From Quercus robur (Eukaryota; Streptophyta; Magnoliopsida; Fagales; Fagaceae): DNA of 64,000 nucleotides. This document shows positions 35,110 through 46,444 of this stretch, piece by piece. Position 1 is the stretch's first letter; each line of letters starts with the position of its first letter. The notes under the pieces were generated by a model. It was not told the DNA's origin, did not search any database, and worked only from the letters and a program-made list of their open reading frames with translations. The stretch is taken from positions 56,336,290 through 56,400,289 of the forward strand of contig NC_065541.1 in the NCBI RefSeq assembly GCF_932294415.1, written 5' to 3'. Both the position numbers and the translations under genes were made by a program.

Positions 35110-35240
35110 TAACATGACACCATATTCAACTTAAAATTTCACCATCAAATAGATCTCTCGATTATGAAAACAAATGGAGAGGATTCTAATTCATGGAAGG
35201 ATTTTAGAATTTGTATGAGTCTCTTGCTTATGACCCCAAA
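35110..35240. repeat. Paralogue of the sequence flanking the 39.3-kb insertion
   Basis: Reads AACATGACACCATATTCAAC, runs straight on into TTAAAATTTCACCATCAAAT, and continues to about 35240. The same text is found at 39257-39280 and, after the inserted element, at 40075-40190. This copy therefore shows the site without the insertion. Confidence 0.85.
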
Positions 35241-35462
35241 AAATGTCTAATTGTTTGAACCCCTTTGTTTTTACATCAAGAGGATCGAGAGTTCAAGTTT
35301 TTTGTTTAAGTCTTGATAGCATGGAACTTTTGGACAAACAATGGACGGTACATCCATTTCACGTGCTCTGAGAAACTAATGGAATAGTAAACGTCCTAAC
35401 AAAGAAGGGCAGAGAGCAAAGTAGTAGAATAATGGAATATAATCACTACCCTCATTTTGTTT

Positions 35463-35640
35463 TTTTTTTTTTTTTTTTTTTTTGAGAGAGAGTTTCAACT
35501 TATGGCATCCGCTCCTGGTGATAGCTCTTTATCATTAGACCAAGACACCAATCAATTTTTGGTGTAGGCGGGGATTGAATCCTAAATCTCTTATACAACC
35601 ATCAAATATTTTACCAGTTGAGCTAACTAGAACCCACCCG
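35463..35640 (-). mobile_element. tRNA-derived SINE
   Basis: On the minus strand it begins about CGGGTGGGTTCTAG, with A-box TAGCTCAACTGG and B-box GGATTCAATCCCC. It ends in GTTGAAACTCTCTCTC and an A run (the T run at 35460-35482). About 175 bp. The promoter boxes are well preserved, so it is fairly young. Confidence 0.75.
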
Positions 35641-35965
35641 TCATTTTGTTTATGAAGCATATATATTGATAATTTAGTTATTAGAACTATGCATCTATGC
35701 CCAAATAAAATAATAAAATAATCCATAATTTATGATCATATCAGTACCAAAAAAAAAAAAAAAGGAGATGAAATTTAATATATTATCCAAAAGATATTAA
35801 AATAAAGTACTGAATTGATAAGCCAAAAAAATATTGCATGAGCTAAGGTTCACCAACCCAATCCTAAGTTAACAAATAGATTTTGTATACCAATCAAGCC
35901 GAAGAGGAATTGATTAAAAAAAAAGAGTATTATTATTAGGCTGCAAAGGGTAGAGTACAAAGTTA

Positions 35966-36994
35966 GAGTATCCGCATCAGTGGATGTAAAACTTTGCAAA
36001 ATACAAAAAGCAACAAATTTTACACATTTTGCTCTAAAAATCTTCCACATCAGTCTTTCTAAAACTATATATATTTACATATGTGCTACAGTAACCGTAC
36101 ATATATGCATGGTTATTGTAACTGTGTATACTATTATTTTATTAATTTCAAATTTCGTACCTTTTTTTCTCTCTCTTCTCCGTGCAAAACGAACTCAGTC
36201 TCAGACTTCTCCTCTCCTCATCTTCTTTTTCCTCAGATACACACAAACACACCCACACGCAAAACACACAAAGACATCCACTCAAACAAATCAACACAGA
36301 GATACATAAACACACCCACACAGACAAACCAACAGAGAGACAGATCGGTGCTGGTGTTGGTCGCTTGTGGATCGGTGCTGGTGGCGCTAGATTGGAGTTC
36401 TTGGGTCGACGGAAATGAGTCTGGATGCTTGTGGAACGGTATTGACGGCGGAGATCCGTGCTTGTGGGTCAACGAGAATGAGTTTTGATGCTTGTGGATC
36501 AGTGCTGGCGGTGGAGATTGATGCTTGTGGGTTGACTGGAACAAGTCTCTGCATGTGCATCTATCGTTGTGGGTCGGTGCTTGTGGCGGAGATGGATGCT
36601 TGAGGCGACTTAAGGGTCGAACACAGGTAGAGGAGATCTGACCGAAAGGGAGTGGAGATTAGATCGAGAGGGAGAGGAGATCTGAGTATAGGATTGTCTA
36701 TGGAAGTTTGTGTTTAGAAATGGGTATAGAAAGAGAGCAATAAAAAATTTGTGTTCAGAAATGGGTAGAGAGAGAGAGAGAGAGAGAGAGAGTGCGCGTA
36801 TCTATGTACAAAAAAGTAAAAGGGTAGTTGAGAGAAATTATAAAAAAGTGAGAAAATTGATTATATAAATAAAATAGATTGTAGAATAGATGGATTGATG
36901 TGGATGATTTTGAGAAGTGGGTATGTAAAATAGAAAAAGTAGGTTTTTAGTCTAAAATAGACATAAAATTTTAGTGGAACTAATGTAAATGCTC
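35966..36994. mobile_element. 1-kb PIF/Harbinger-like element flanked by TTA
   Basis: TTA lies at both edges (35963-35965 and 36995-36997). The left end is GAGTATCCGCATCAGT; the right end read inward is GAGCATTTACATTAGT. The interior has ACACACCCACACG-rich sequence, a GC-richer tandem region (about 36350-36600, unit containing GATGCTTGTGGATCGGTGC) and a GA microsatellite (36768-36792). No transposase is encoded. Short open frames in the tandem region have no recognisable family. Confidence 0.75.
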
Positions 36995-37062
36995 TTACAA
37001 ATTACTTGGAGTGGAGCAAATATCTCTAGCTTCTTCTTTTTTATCCTTTTGATAAAGGCCTC

Positions 37063-37226
37063 GGCTTAGTTAAGAGAACATAAAGGCACTAAGTAATAAA
37101 TCAGTGTCAGTCGACACACCTATATGACAAAAATAAGACTTATAGGCTTAGTTAAGAGAACATAAAGGCACTAAGTAATAAATCAGTGTCAGTCGATACA
37201 CCTATATGACAAAAATAAGACTTATA
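37063..37226. repeat. Tandem 82-bp duplication
   Basis: Two nearly identical units start GGCTTAGTTAAGAGAACATA at 37063 and 37145. A more diverged copy occurs at about 40237-40320, part of an older duplication of this intergenic region (see 40.2-40.75 kb). Confidence 0.85.
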
Positions 37227-37227
37227 C

Positions 37228-37508
37228 CGACATTAAGTGAGTGTTTGGATAGGAATTATGTTGCATCTGGCATTTGCATTTTGCTTCTCTCTTTTTTTCA
37301 CTCGTTTCCAGCTTTTAGAGACAATTATCACTGTTCACGCACTGTAGCAGTACTGTTCACGCACTGTTGGGGCCTACAACCACTTTATTCAGAAAAAAAA
37401 TATTAAAAATGGGTCTCACGGTACTATTCACACATTTAAAAATTATTTTGCTACAGTGTTTTCATTTTTCAGTTTCAACAAAAATAAGTTGTATCTAAAT
37501 GGACCCTA
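37228..37508 (-). mobile_element. hAT-like MITE (abundant family)
   Basis: Read on the minus strand it starts GGTCCATTTAGATACAACTT, contains ACTGTAGCAAAATAATTTTT and GTGTGAATAGTACCGTGAG, and ends with CCAAACACTCA. Two relatives are in the window at about 41085-41300 and 62445-62690. No clear long target duplication could be fixed. The superfamily is inferred from resemblance. Confidence 0.6.
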
Positions 37509-37956
37509 AGTTTATTCCATTGCTGAATAGTATTGGGGTGGTCTCACTCTCAGCTAGAATGCTATTTGCTGGGAGATGCCAATTTATTATTATCACCTTT
37601 TATTTTCTCTTGGATCAAAACAAAAACATTGAAAACAAACCCAAATTCACTTTAGTTGTCAGTCGCTATTCTCTGGGTTGCACCGAATAGTTAATATAAA
37701 TAAATATTTATTTATTTATTTATTTTGCTTTAAGGTATAATCAACTTTATGCAATTGATTTAGAAGAATAACATTAAAACAAATGGTAACAACTTTATAA
37801 AATTACATTTGTATATTCATAACCTTCATATATAGAAAAACTTTCACTCAAATTTAGGTAGACTGAAATGAACTGAAATGCTATGTTAATGTGTATCAAC
37901 AGAAGCGTAGTAAAAATAAATATTATACTTAAAATTTTAGATATTACAAGTTTAAG

Positions 37957-37969
<13 letters not shown>

Positions 37970-38018
<49 letters not shown>

Positions 38019-38025
38019 TTTCTAT
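37970..38025. repeat. (AC)n(AT)n and (TTTTTC)n simple repeats
   Basis: A short ACACAC run, then about twelve AT units, then a T run and five TTTTTC units. Confidence 0.9.
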
Positions 38026-38094
38026 AAATCTGGATTTAAAATAAGTGCTCTTCACCCAAACCTATCTTTTTCCCACTATGTAAGTGCACAAAAA

Positions 38095-38352
38095 TGGATC
38101 AAATGCAACAAAGTTGTCCAAATAGACCAAATAGGAGCAAAGTGGACCGAACATAACCAAAGTGGACCAAATAGGACCTAAGTGGACATAATGGACCGAA
38201 GTGGACTAAATAGAACCAAAGTGGACAAAATGGACCAAAGCAGACCGAATAAGTCCAAAGGGGACTGAATAAGACCGAATCGACCAAAGGGGGCCAAATA
38301 TGACCAAAGTGGACGAATGAGATAGATAGGACCAGTGTGGACTGAGTAGGAC
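38095..38352. repeat. TGGACCRAAT/AGGACCAAAG decamer array
   Basis: About 26 imperfect 10-mers, mostly alternating so that the effective unit is 20 bp (AGGACCAAAGTGGACCGAAT). Same family as the arrays in 14240-14745 and 38705-38995. The open frames across it are by-products of the repeat. Confidence 0.9.
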
Positions 38353-38704
38353 CAAAGTAGACAATATGAATACTTCTTTTCTTACTTTAATTCCTAAGAA
38401 GAGTAATGCTTTGAATGTTAAAGATTTTAGGATATATATATATATATATATTCCCTAACTACATATCTAAGATTATATGATTTTTTTTCTATTCTTTTTT
38501 AGTATACCATAGCAGCTCAAGAACAAGAACGTATAATGAGACGAAATTATTGGATCATCATTTCTCTTATCTGTCAGGCGGTATTTGTTGCATGTTGGAC
38601 AATAAAGTATGGCAGTCGGTATTTTGCTAATAATGTTTGGAGCTCAAAAACCATTGTTTTTCTTATATTTCTTCTCCTTAGCTTTATTAACATGGTTATA
38701 TAAA

Positions 38705-38995
38705 ATGAACCAAAGTGGACCGAATTGATAGAATAGGACCAAAGTGAACCAAGTAGGACCAAAGTGAAAAAAAGGACCAAAATGGACCTAATAGAACCAA
38801 AGTGGACTAAATAGGACCGAATAGCACTAGAGTGGACTAAATAGGACCAAAGTGGACCGACTACAACCAAAGTGGACCTAATGGACCGAATAGGACCAAA
38901 GTGGACATAGTGGACTGAATTCGACCAAATTGGATCGAAGTGGACCAAATAGGATCATATCGAATAGAACCAAATTGGACCGGATAGGACCAAAT
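38705..38995. repeat. Second decamer array
   Basis: About 29 further copies of the same 10-mers, separated from the first array by about 350 bp of AT-rich unique sequence (38353-38704). Confidence 0.9.
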
Positions 38996-39094
38996 AGAGG
39001 TGGGTGCTTTAAATCATATAACATGATTCATTATCAGATTTTGAAAGGAAAGTGAAGTGGTGTACAAACAAGGGAGAGAAATCTAGGTCAATAC

Positions 39095-39220
39095 TATCGT
39101 GTGGAAGAGGAAGAAAAGCCTTGCTACATTAGGGTTTGTGGAGTTTCACACACATATATATATATTTAGATTAGAATTCTATCTCAGACAAAAAAACAAA
39201 AAAACAAAAAAAAAAAAGTC
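39095..39220 (+). mobile_element. SINE tail fragment
   Basis: GTTTCACACACATATATATA, then TTTAGATTAGAATTCTATC and an A-rich end. The same tail follows a better-preserved SINE at 50630-50774. The 5' half with the promoter boxes is not recognisable here. Confidence 0.45.
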
Positions 39221-39280
39221 TCATTCCATCAAATAATAAAATAATAAATTATTTTAAACAACATGACGCCATATTCAACT

Positions 39281-40074
39281 TGTAAGGACTCAATTTGTAA
39301 CGATCCCAAATTAGTGTATTGGGTTCGAACGTTAAAGGCCCAAACAATAAATTTGTAAAGAGTGGGCTAAAAGGCTGGGCCTTGGTCACCGGATAGTTGT
39401 TAGTCATAGTGTTCATGATGATCGCACAGAGGAGAACTGAGTTTGTCCAATAAGACTTTCTCTCTGGCATGGCCTGAGCGGCTCCGATCATTGGACCTCG
39501 TCCGATGAGGTTAACGCTCTTATTATTCCTTTTTCCTCCGGTTACAATGGTTCAAGAGTCGATAATAATGCCCTCCCCTCTTTTTTTTTGGCGCCATCTG
39601 TGAGAAGAGCTTGATCTAACTTAAAAAGAAATCTGGTGCAACGTTTATGATGGAGGAAGTAGGTCCACATCACTATGCAGCAGGACCACATCAGAAAGAT
39701 GCCAACCCACTCCAAGCAGAGTCAAGGGGCTCCCAGCATGGTGATCCCCACCGGAGTCCTAAACGAAGAGAAGGCCGCGAGGGGAGGGCATTATTATCGA
39801 CTATTGAACCATTGTAACCGGAGGAAAAAGGAATAATAAGAGCGTTAACCTCATCGGACGAGATCCAATGACCGGAGCCGCTCAGGCCGTGCCAGAGAGA
39901 AAGTCTTCTTGGACAAACTCAGTTCTCCTCTGTGCGACCATCATGAACACCATGACTAACAACTATCCAATGACCAAGGCCTAGCCTTTTAGCCCACTTT
40001 CTACAAATTTATTGTTTAGGCCTTTAACGTTCGAACCCAATACACCAATTTGGGATCATTACAAATTGAGGACA
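39281..40074. mobile_element. Old LTR-type element with inverted terminal arms
   Basis: Begins TGTAAGG and ends GAGGACA, and is flanked by the 5-bp duplication CAACT (39276-39280 and 40075-40079). Arms 39281-39578 and 39781-40074 are highly similar but in opposite orientation, unlike normal direct LTRs. The 200-bp middle has a primer-binding-site-like TTGGCGCCATCTGTGAGAA at about 39588 and the start of a gag-like leader. No protein is complete. It is a non-autonomous gypsy relative of LARD/TRIM type, moderately old. Confidence 0.75.
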
Positions 40075-41625
40075 CAACTTAAAATTTGTGAAATACTAAA
40101 TCTTCACCATCAAATAGATATCTCCATTTTGAAAGCAAATGGAAAGGATCTTAATCCATGTTTGAAGGATTTTACTATTTGTAAAAGTCTCTTTGACAAA
40201 AAAAGAAAGAAAAAAAAAAATGGTCTAAAGGCCTTGGCTTAGTTAAGAACCAAAGGGCAGTAAGTAATACATCAGCATTAGTGACAACACACATTAGAAA
40301 AATAAGAGAGGATTATTTTATTGCACGAATTCCAATTAACCTAACTAGTATTTTGTCATCAAATAAAATATTTGATATTCAATCTCCTACTACACCAATT
40401 CTTCTTATAATAATAAAAACACTATAAATTGAAACTATTTTTAAAATAAAATTTAAAAAAAATTCTCCAATGATAAAGATTGAAACTATTTCTATAAAAA
40501 AAAATTTTAAATTTATTTCATTGCCAAATAGTGTTATTTAGCTGGTCAGCCTACACCAATTTCTCTGATAAATTGAAACTATCTCTAAAAAATAAAAATA
40601 AAAATAAAAATAAAAAGGGTTTATACCATTGCATAATAGTGTTGTTTAGCTAGTACTAGTAGTGGTCTCAGTTAGAATGCTCTTGGTTGGTTGGGAGATG
40701 CAGTTGGTCAATGCTATTTATTAATTGCCGTAGTTGGAACTTGGAACCATGTTAGGTAAGAATCAATCTAATTAATCGTAGTGGTTTAAATTAGTCAGTG
40801 CCTTTGTTCCGAGAAAAGAGGCGCATTGACCATTTTGTTGATGTGTGTGCCCCTTTTTGTGAAACTGTCGGCACTGGCCGGATTGCATTAAATTTAATGG
40901 CTATTTTATTTGCTAATATAGTAAATGACCATTTTACTGTTGGACTAAACAAAAATTATTAAGATAAAACTTGCTTCTATCATTTCGAGTACCAATAATA
41001 TACTTGTATAATGGTTAGTTCAGATAAATATCCAATAGTTCTTTCTAGCTAACGTCAGTGATGATACAAATAATATATTGCTTAAATACCGCTTATTTTG
41101 TTAAAAATTGAAAAAATTTTACTAAAAATATTATAACAAAATAATTTTTAAACTATGAATAATGCCATGAGACCCAAGAGTTACTACTTATGCACGTTAA
41201 AACAAGTTTGATTAGATTGTGAATAGTATCATGCCACCCAACCAAAAACACAAAATGCAAAATCATTGCTCGGCAAACACACGCTTACTCTACCGCAAGA
41301 GGCTTGATATAAGAAAGAATGCAAGGACTGGAAATGCTTTGCTTCCTATATCTGTAACTCATTTACATGATAGTGTTGTTAACTAAAATTAAACAAGTAG
41401 AGCAGAACTGTCTATAAGTGTGCATCACAAGCGTGTAATTTACATGGACTGTAAGATACCAAACAGCTCAACACCCTATGGAGTTTGGACAGGGTATTTC
41501 TTGATTTATAGTTGGACCTAGTTAGTACGTAATAGTAAAGTGTCTAAGACTTAAAAAAAAGGCTAAGAACATATGCTGTACAATGTACACTGGAGGAAAA
41601 CCTTAACTGAGGTTTGTAACTGATT
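40075..41625. other. Intergenic, with duplicated segments and a MITE
   Basis: From 40080 to about 40750 this is a diverged second copy of parts of 35.1-35.25 and 37.06-37.6 kb (for example GGCTTAGTTAAG, then CATTGCATAATAGTGTTG and GTCTCAGTTAGAATGCT). About 41085-41300 is a hAT-like MITE of the 37228 family. No gene is seen before the ACR stop codon. Confidence 0.55.
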
Positions 41626-43249
41626 CTATTCCCAACCCATCAATCTATTTCTGACACCCTCTTCAACTTTTTTCCTTGGCAAGGAACAACATTCCCCTTC
41701 GTCTAGAAGGATTCTATATACTTCCCATTCCCGACCGTGGATCATATGTCTCCCTATCTCCACCTAAGAAGCACAACGTAAAAGTGAAAGTTAGCGTAAC
41801 ATGTTCAATTATTTAAGGCACCATTCTTGTAGAAAAAAAAAACACTAAAAAAAATGGATTAGAGCTCAGCTAGTACCGAAAAGATGCACGTGTTCAGAAT
41901 CTTGAAAGCAAGAGTAATATCATAAAATACAAGGGGACGGCCCCTGCCAGACAACTCCACAGGGTTAGCTACCAGCAGCTCAGTGTCAGGGCCCCTGCTC
42001 ACAACACCCACTCTTAGAGGACGCAGTAGCTCCATTCCCAGGCGAGAGCGCAAAGCATTTTGCTTGGAGGGGTCAATAAGCTTTCTCCCATCTGCTTGCA
42101 TGATGAATAATTCTAACTCACAGCTTCTTTTTGAGCTTGCGTAGAATCGTCCATAAGAAACCTGACATAAATTTCACATAAAATCAGATGAAAAATCACC
42201 TAAAGGAGTGTTTCCTCTCTCTTTCTATAGATTTTGGGGGGTTTTGTTCATTGCAGAAGTTCCCAAATTGTGCCTTCCCGGTTGTCCCACCCAAAAAAAT
42301 CCTAATAAAAATACATAGATTGACACAAAAATGTTTGTTCATAAAATTTATTTCTAATTTACCTGAATGTTGTAATCCTTTAGGGTTCTCATGATATCAT
42401 AAATGAGGCCTTTGTGATCCTGACAGAGGATTCGAACAACTGTGTGGGAGGGGCTCAGGGTATTATCCATTGTCACAGAGACAGGGTTGAAGGAAAGAAA
42501 TCCACTTGGGCGTCCATTGGGCAGCTCCAAACTGAATATATCTTCAGTGATTTCAGAAGGAAGAAATGGAGCACCATGTGAACATGCGGTAAATTCTGGG
42601 CCAGCCAAATCAATCTCACAACTTATAATGATATCCCCTAAGGCAGCTGTCAAATAGTCGATTGTTTCCTCCTGTCTCCTTTTTGTATGAAGAAGTTCTC
42701 TGATGAAAAATGTGCAAGTAAATAAACTATTTTCCCAAAAAAAGAAAATCATAACAGTTCACTTCATCTCTCACTAACACTCACAAATGCAACACACGCA
42801 CATCACATGCTGGCACATACAGACACTGATACCTACATCCCACAAATCACTTGTAACCAGCACAACAATAATTTTTCTACAAGTAAAACTGTTTATTCAG
42901 ATTTGAAGAAATTGGAAGGTCTGGAATGAAATTAAAGGTGTCATGGATCAGGTATTCGCCTTCACATCTATTGCATTTCATAGGAGTTCTGTATTGTACC
43001 ATATAAGTCAATCCTATCAACAGAAGTTTTCCCATTAGTGCAAGCCATAATTAATCATAGATCAATATTTGACCTCTTTTTAAAAGTAATTTGAATGAAG
43101 TATCAACTTTTTAACTTCTTTCTGCTGTACCAATGAAAGAACGCTTGGTAGAAATTATTGGAAGCTATTAAGGGTGTCAAAATGGCAATGAGTGCAAGAA
43201 TGAAGATTGAGGGAGCTACATGCAATATGCAATCTCATAACATGGTTGG

Positions 43250-43286
<37 letters not shown>

Positions 43287-45428
43287 AAAAAAAAGAAAAC
43301 CATTGCAAGATGAATCCAAATGTTGGCTTCAAGGCAAGGAAAATTCAATAATCATAGGAGTGTAAAGATTTGGAAGGCTGCTCCATTGTGTATCTTGTGG
43401 ACCATTTGGAGGGAAAGGACTAGTAGGTCCTTTGATGGTGTAGAACACCCCAATTATGTAATTAAACAGATTATGTTAAGCTCTTAGTATGATTGGATAA
43501 TCGCATTAGGCAACATTCCTATTTACCTTTTCTGGATTTTTTATAATTTATACATATCAGCTTGTAATGTTCAGATAGTTGATTTGCTTATTATACTTTA
43601 ATTATTTTTTTTAATAAATATGATTGGTTATACTTCAACACAAAAAAAAAAAATTATTTACGTATCAAAATGGAAGCCGAAAGGTAGCAGCATCATTAAG
43701 AAGGGGGGAAAATCATCATGACAAACCTGGAATCTGTTATGAAAAAGAGGAACATAACTCTCCCATCTGGGGTAGTGGATACCTTCACTCTCTTTATCGT
43801 TAGTTCCAGCACAAAGAGAACCTCAGTTACATCTACAGAGGAAAGGTATAATTAGTTCAACATCAAATAAATGTATTAGTTCTATAAACCACTTCAAGGC
43901 TCAAATACAAAGCTGCAATAGAAAATGGGCAATATCAATCAAGGAAAAACAAAGACACACATGGAGGTAGCACAATTATAAAACCACCCAAACAGATATG
44001 CACACACAGTCCATTTTAAACAAGTAATAAGAATAAAACTAATTAAACTCGAGAAAGAGGAGCTAGTATTTCTTCTTCAAACAACAAGAAATAGTTTTTT
44101 TTTTTTTTCCCTTTATGCTGTACTGATTATTAGACCATTAGTAAAGAAATAGTGAAGCATTGGTAAAGTAAAATTCAGTCCAATCCAAGGAATAAGATAA
44201 AATTATTAAATTTTGCCTACACGTGTCTACAATTGTATCACTTCACCTTCAATTCCTACCAATTTCATTTCCCTAACTAATTTCAATGATCCCAAAGAAA
44301 TGAATTGATAAACTCAAAAACGAATTTTCTCCCTTTCCTCTAAAATCATTCCAAATTCAAATCAAACCAATTCCAGCAATTTTATCCAATCAGAGCTTAA
44401 TTGCTACTATACATCCAAATTTGACATAGCGAATTGTGCTGCCATCACTGTTCTTTATCATTTCTTAACAAGATGATCAACATCCCTTACAAACAACAGT
44501 TATCATGATTTCAATTTTAGCCGCCACTAGGTCCAGATGTGCTACATATCCATGTTTCCACTAGAGAGCTTCAAAGCTAGCATGAATTTTTGCACAAGAA
44601 AAGTTACTTACCATGCAATAGACCCTTCCTATCACAGGAACACCAGAATTTCATGAGGAAAACATCTGGTTCCTTAGGTTGCTGGTTTTCAGGCCGGTAA
44701 TAGTCTATATCTGATGTTGAAAAATAAGATGGGCACACCTCCAACAGCCTCTTCTGCAACAAGTGCCACCTTGTTGTTGGCTTGTCCACCACCCAGAATA
44801 CTATGTAGCACCATTTCCCATCCGTTGAAAAATCTTTACAGCAACAAAAAGCAAATATAAATACACAATCACCAACATATTCATTAACAAAGAAAAAAAA
44901 TTTAGGGAAAGAAAAAGGTTTCATAAGGACATATATATTGTTTTCCTACTAGAAACTTGACAGAAATTGAAGATTAAAAAAAAGACCCTTAATTTGTTTC
45001 TCTTTGGATCTCTAATTTCAACCCCAAACATATTTGAAAATTGTAAAATCACAATAACCCATCACTTCTTTGTCAAGAAAAATCAGATCCCAAGAACCTA
45101 ACTTTCCACTAAAAAATGAGAGAAAAAAAAAACAAAAAACAAAAAATTCAAGATGACCCATAAATTTTTTGGCCATAAACGATAAATCCCACACGCCACA
45201 AACTAAAAACACCAAAGAAACAAAAACATACGGATTTGAAGAGCCTAAAAGGCTAATAAATAATCCTTGTTTACCTCCTCTGGAAATGCTTAGGCCAAAG
45301 AGCAATATGACTCTGCACAAATCACAGCCCAATCCAGTCTTGTCCGGGCAATTCACAGTGATCACAGTGGAATCTCCTGGCTTCTCTGCATGCCTTATGA
45401 CCACCACGTCCTCATACAGAACACCCAT
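41626..45428 (-). CDS. ACR10: ACT-domain repeat protein, ACR9/ACR10 type, six exons
   Basis: Seen: exons (minus) 45428-45275, 44833-44612, 43832-43727, 42699-42363, 42161-41877 and 41763-41626, all GT-AG and in phase, give 413 residues. Landmarks are MGVLYEDVVVIRHAEKPGDS, TVNCPDKTGLGCDLCRVIL, LLHTKRRQEETIDYLTA, GPDTELLVANPVELSGRGRP and a C-terminus ending LMGWE. Known: plant ACR proteins carry several ACT domains, small regulatory folds that usually bind amino acids. ACR9 and ACR10 are about 410 residues and end in the same way. Inferred: an intact cytosolic or nuclear regulatory protein; its ligand is not known from sequence. I favour ACR10 over ACR9 because of QADGRKLIDPSKQNAL, but the two are close. 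The 5' leader has a CT microsatellite (about 45448-45471). Intron 3 holds a LINE fragment. Confidence 0.9.
43330..43655 (+). mobile_element. 5'-truncated LINE 3' end in ACR10 intron 3
   Basis: Plus-strand reading gives VWKAAPLCILWTIWRERTSR, then SFDGVEHPNYVIKQIMLSSL, typical of the zinc-binding domain at the end of plant L1-type ORF2, followed by an untranslated stretch and an A run at about 43640-43650. Only this last part is present, so it is a dead-on-arrival copy, antisense to the host gene. A GA microsatellite lies upstream at 43256-43281. Confidence 0.65.
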
Positions 45429-46282
45429 TCTCTTCCCCCTCTTTCAAACTCTCTCTCTCTCTCTCTCTCTTTTTCCTTTTTTTTTTTTAAATTATTATTC
45501 CTTACTCCCTTGCCACTCTATTCTTTTCGCTGTCTAAATTTCTCAGACCAAAAAACAGAACTATAGGTAGTGTCTATTACTAGCCAGTTGGCTAAGGTAC
45601 GCTACTCGGTTCGGTTGGGTATTGGAGATTCCGCTAAAAAGTGAGAAACAAAACAAACACCACAACAGATCAGATGTCCCTCTCTTCCTCTCCTTCCCTT
45701 TTTCTTTTTCTTTTTTTGTCCTTACTCGTTTTCTTTTGTTTCCTCCTTCTCTTTTCTTCTTCTTTTTCCCCCGAGCTTTTGAATTTCTCGTCTTTTCGTT
45801 TTACAATACTAGCTTAGCATAGTTAGTAAAAGTTTTATATGTATATGCAGAGGCAGTAAAAGTAATAGCATATGGAAAAAGATTGGTGGGCAAGATATTT
45901 TTAGAAACTTTTTTATAAAAGAGGAAAATAATAATTAATTATTTTGATAAATTTTTATATTTTTTAGGAAAGTAATGTAATTTTTTTTTAAAATAATTTA
46001 TTAACAATTATCTTAAGGGTATTAGTTAACTGATTCGTACATACATATGTTATTTAATAAAATTATTGTAATTTAATTGATTGACATATTCTTCTTAAAA
46101 GATAAATTAGTTGATACATTTTGGTATTTCCATGATATTCGGGTTTAAATCTTTCTTCCTCGTTGTAATTATCAAACAAATAAATCTCTTGTTTATTATG
46201 CAAAACAAATATATTCTAAAAATATTAGTTTTCTAAAATTAACCATATAAATTATGTATTAGATAGTTCTTATGTTATACAT

Positions 46283-46444
46283 AAATTTAACTAAATTTTT
46301 ATATTTTTATTGAGAGTATAATTGTTTATTTTATCGAGACTTGTCATGATATATAACAATTATAAATTTAACTAAATTTTTATATTTTTATCGAGAGTAT
46401 AATTGTTTATTTTATCGAGACTTGTCATGATATATAACAATTAT
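46283..46444. repeat. Tandem 81-bp duplication
   Basis: Two almost identical units start AAATTTAACTAAATTTTTAT at 46283 and 46364; they include TATCGAGACTTGTCATGATA. Confidence 0.9.

Noticed and set aside
35463-35640. tRNA gene suggested by A and B boxes
   Set aside because: The boxes are spaced as in a SINE, no cloverleaf can be closed, and an A-rich tail is present.
36081-36603. Overlapping frames of 60-135 codons on both strands
   Set aside because: They lie inside the TTA-flanked element, are repeat-derived and match no family.
38095-38995. Minus-strand frames of FGPLWSYLVH type
   Set aside because: They are translations of the 10-mer satellite, not proteins.
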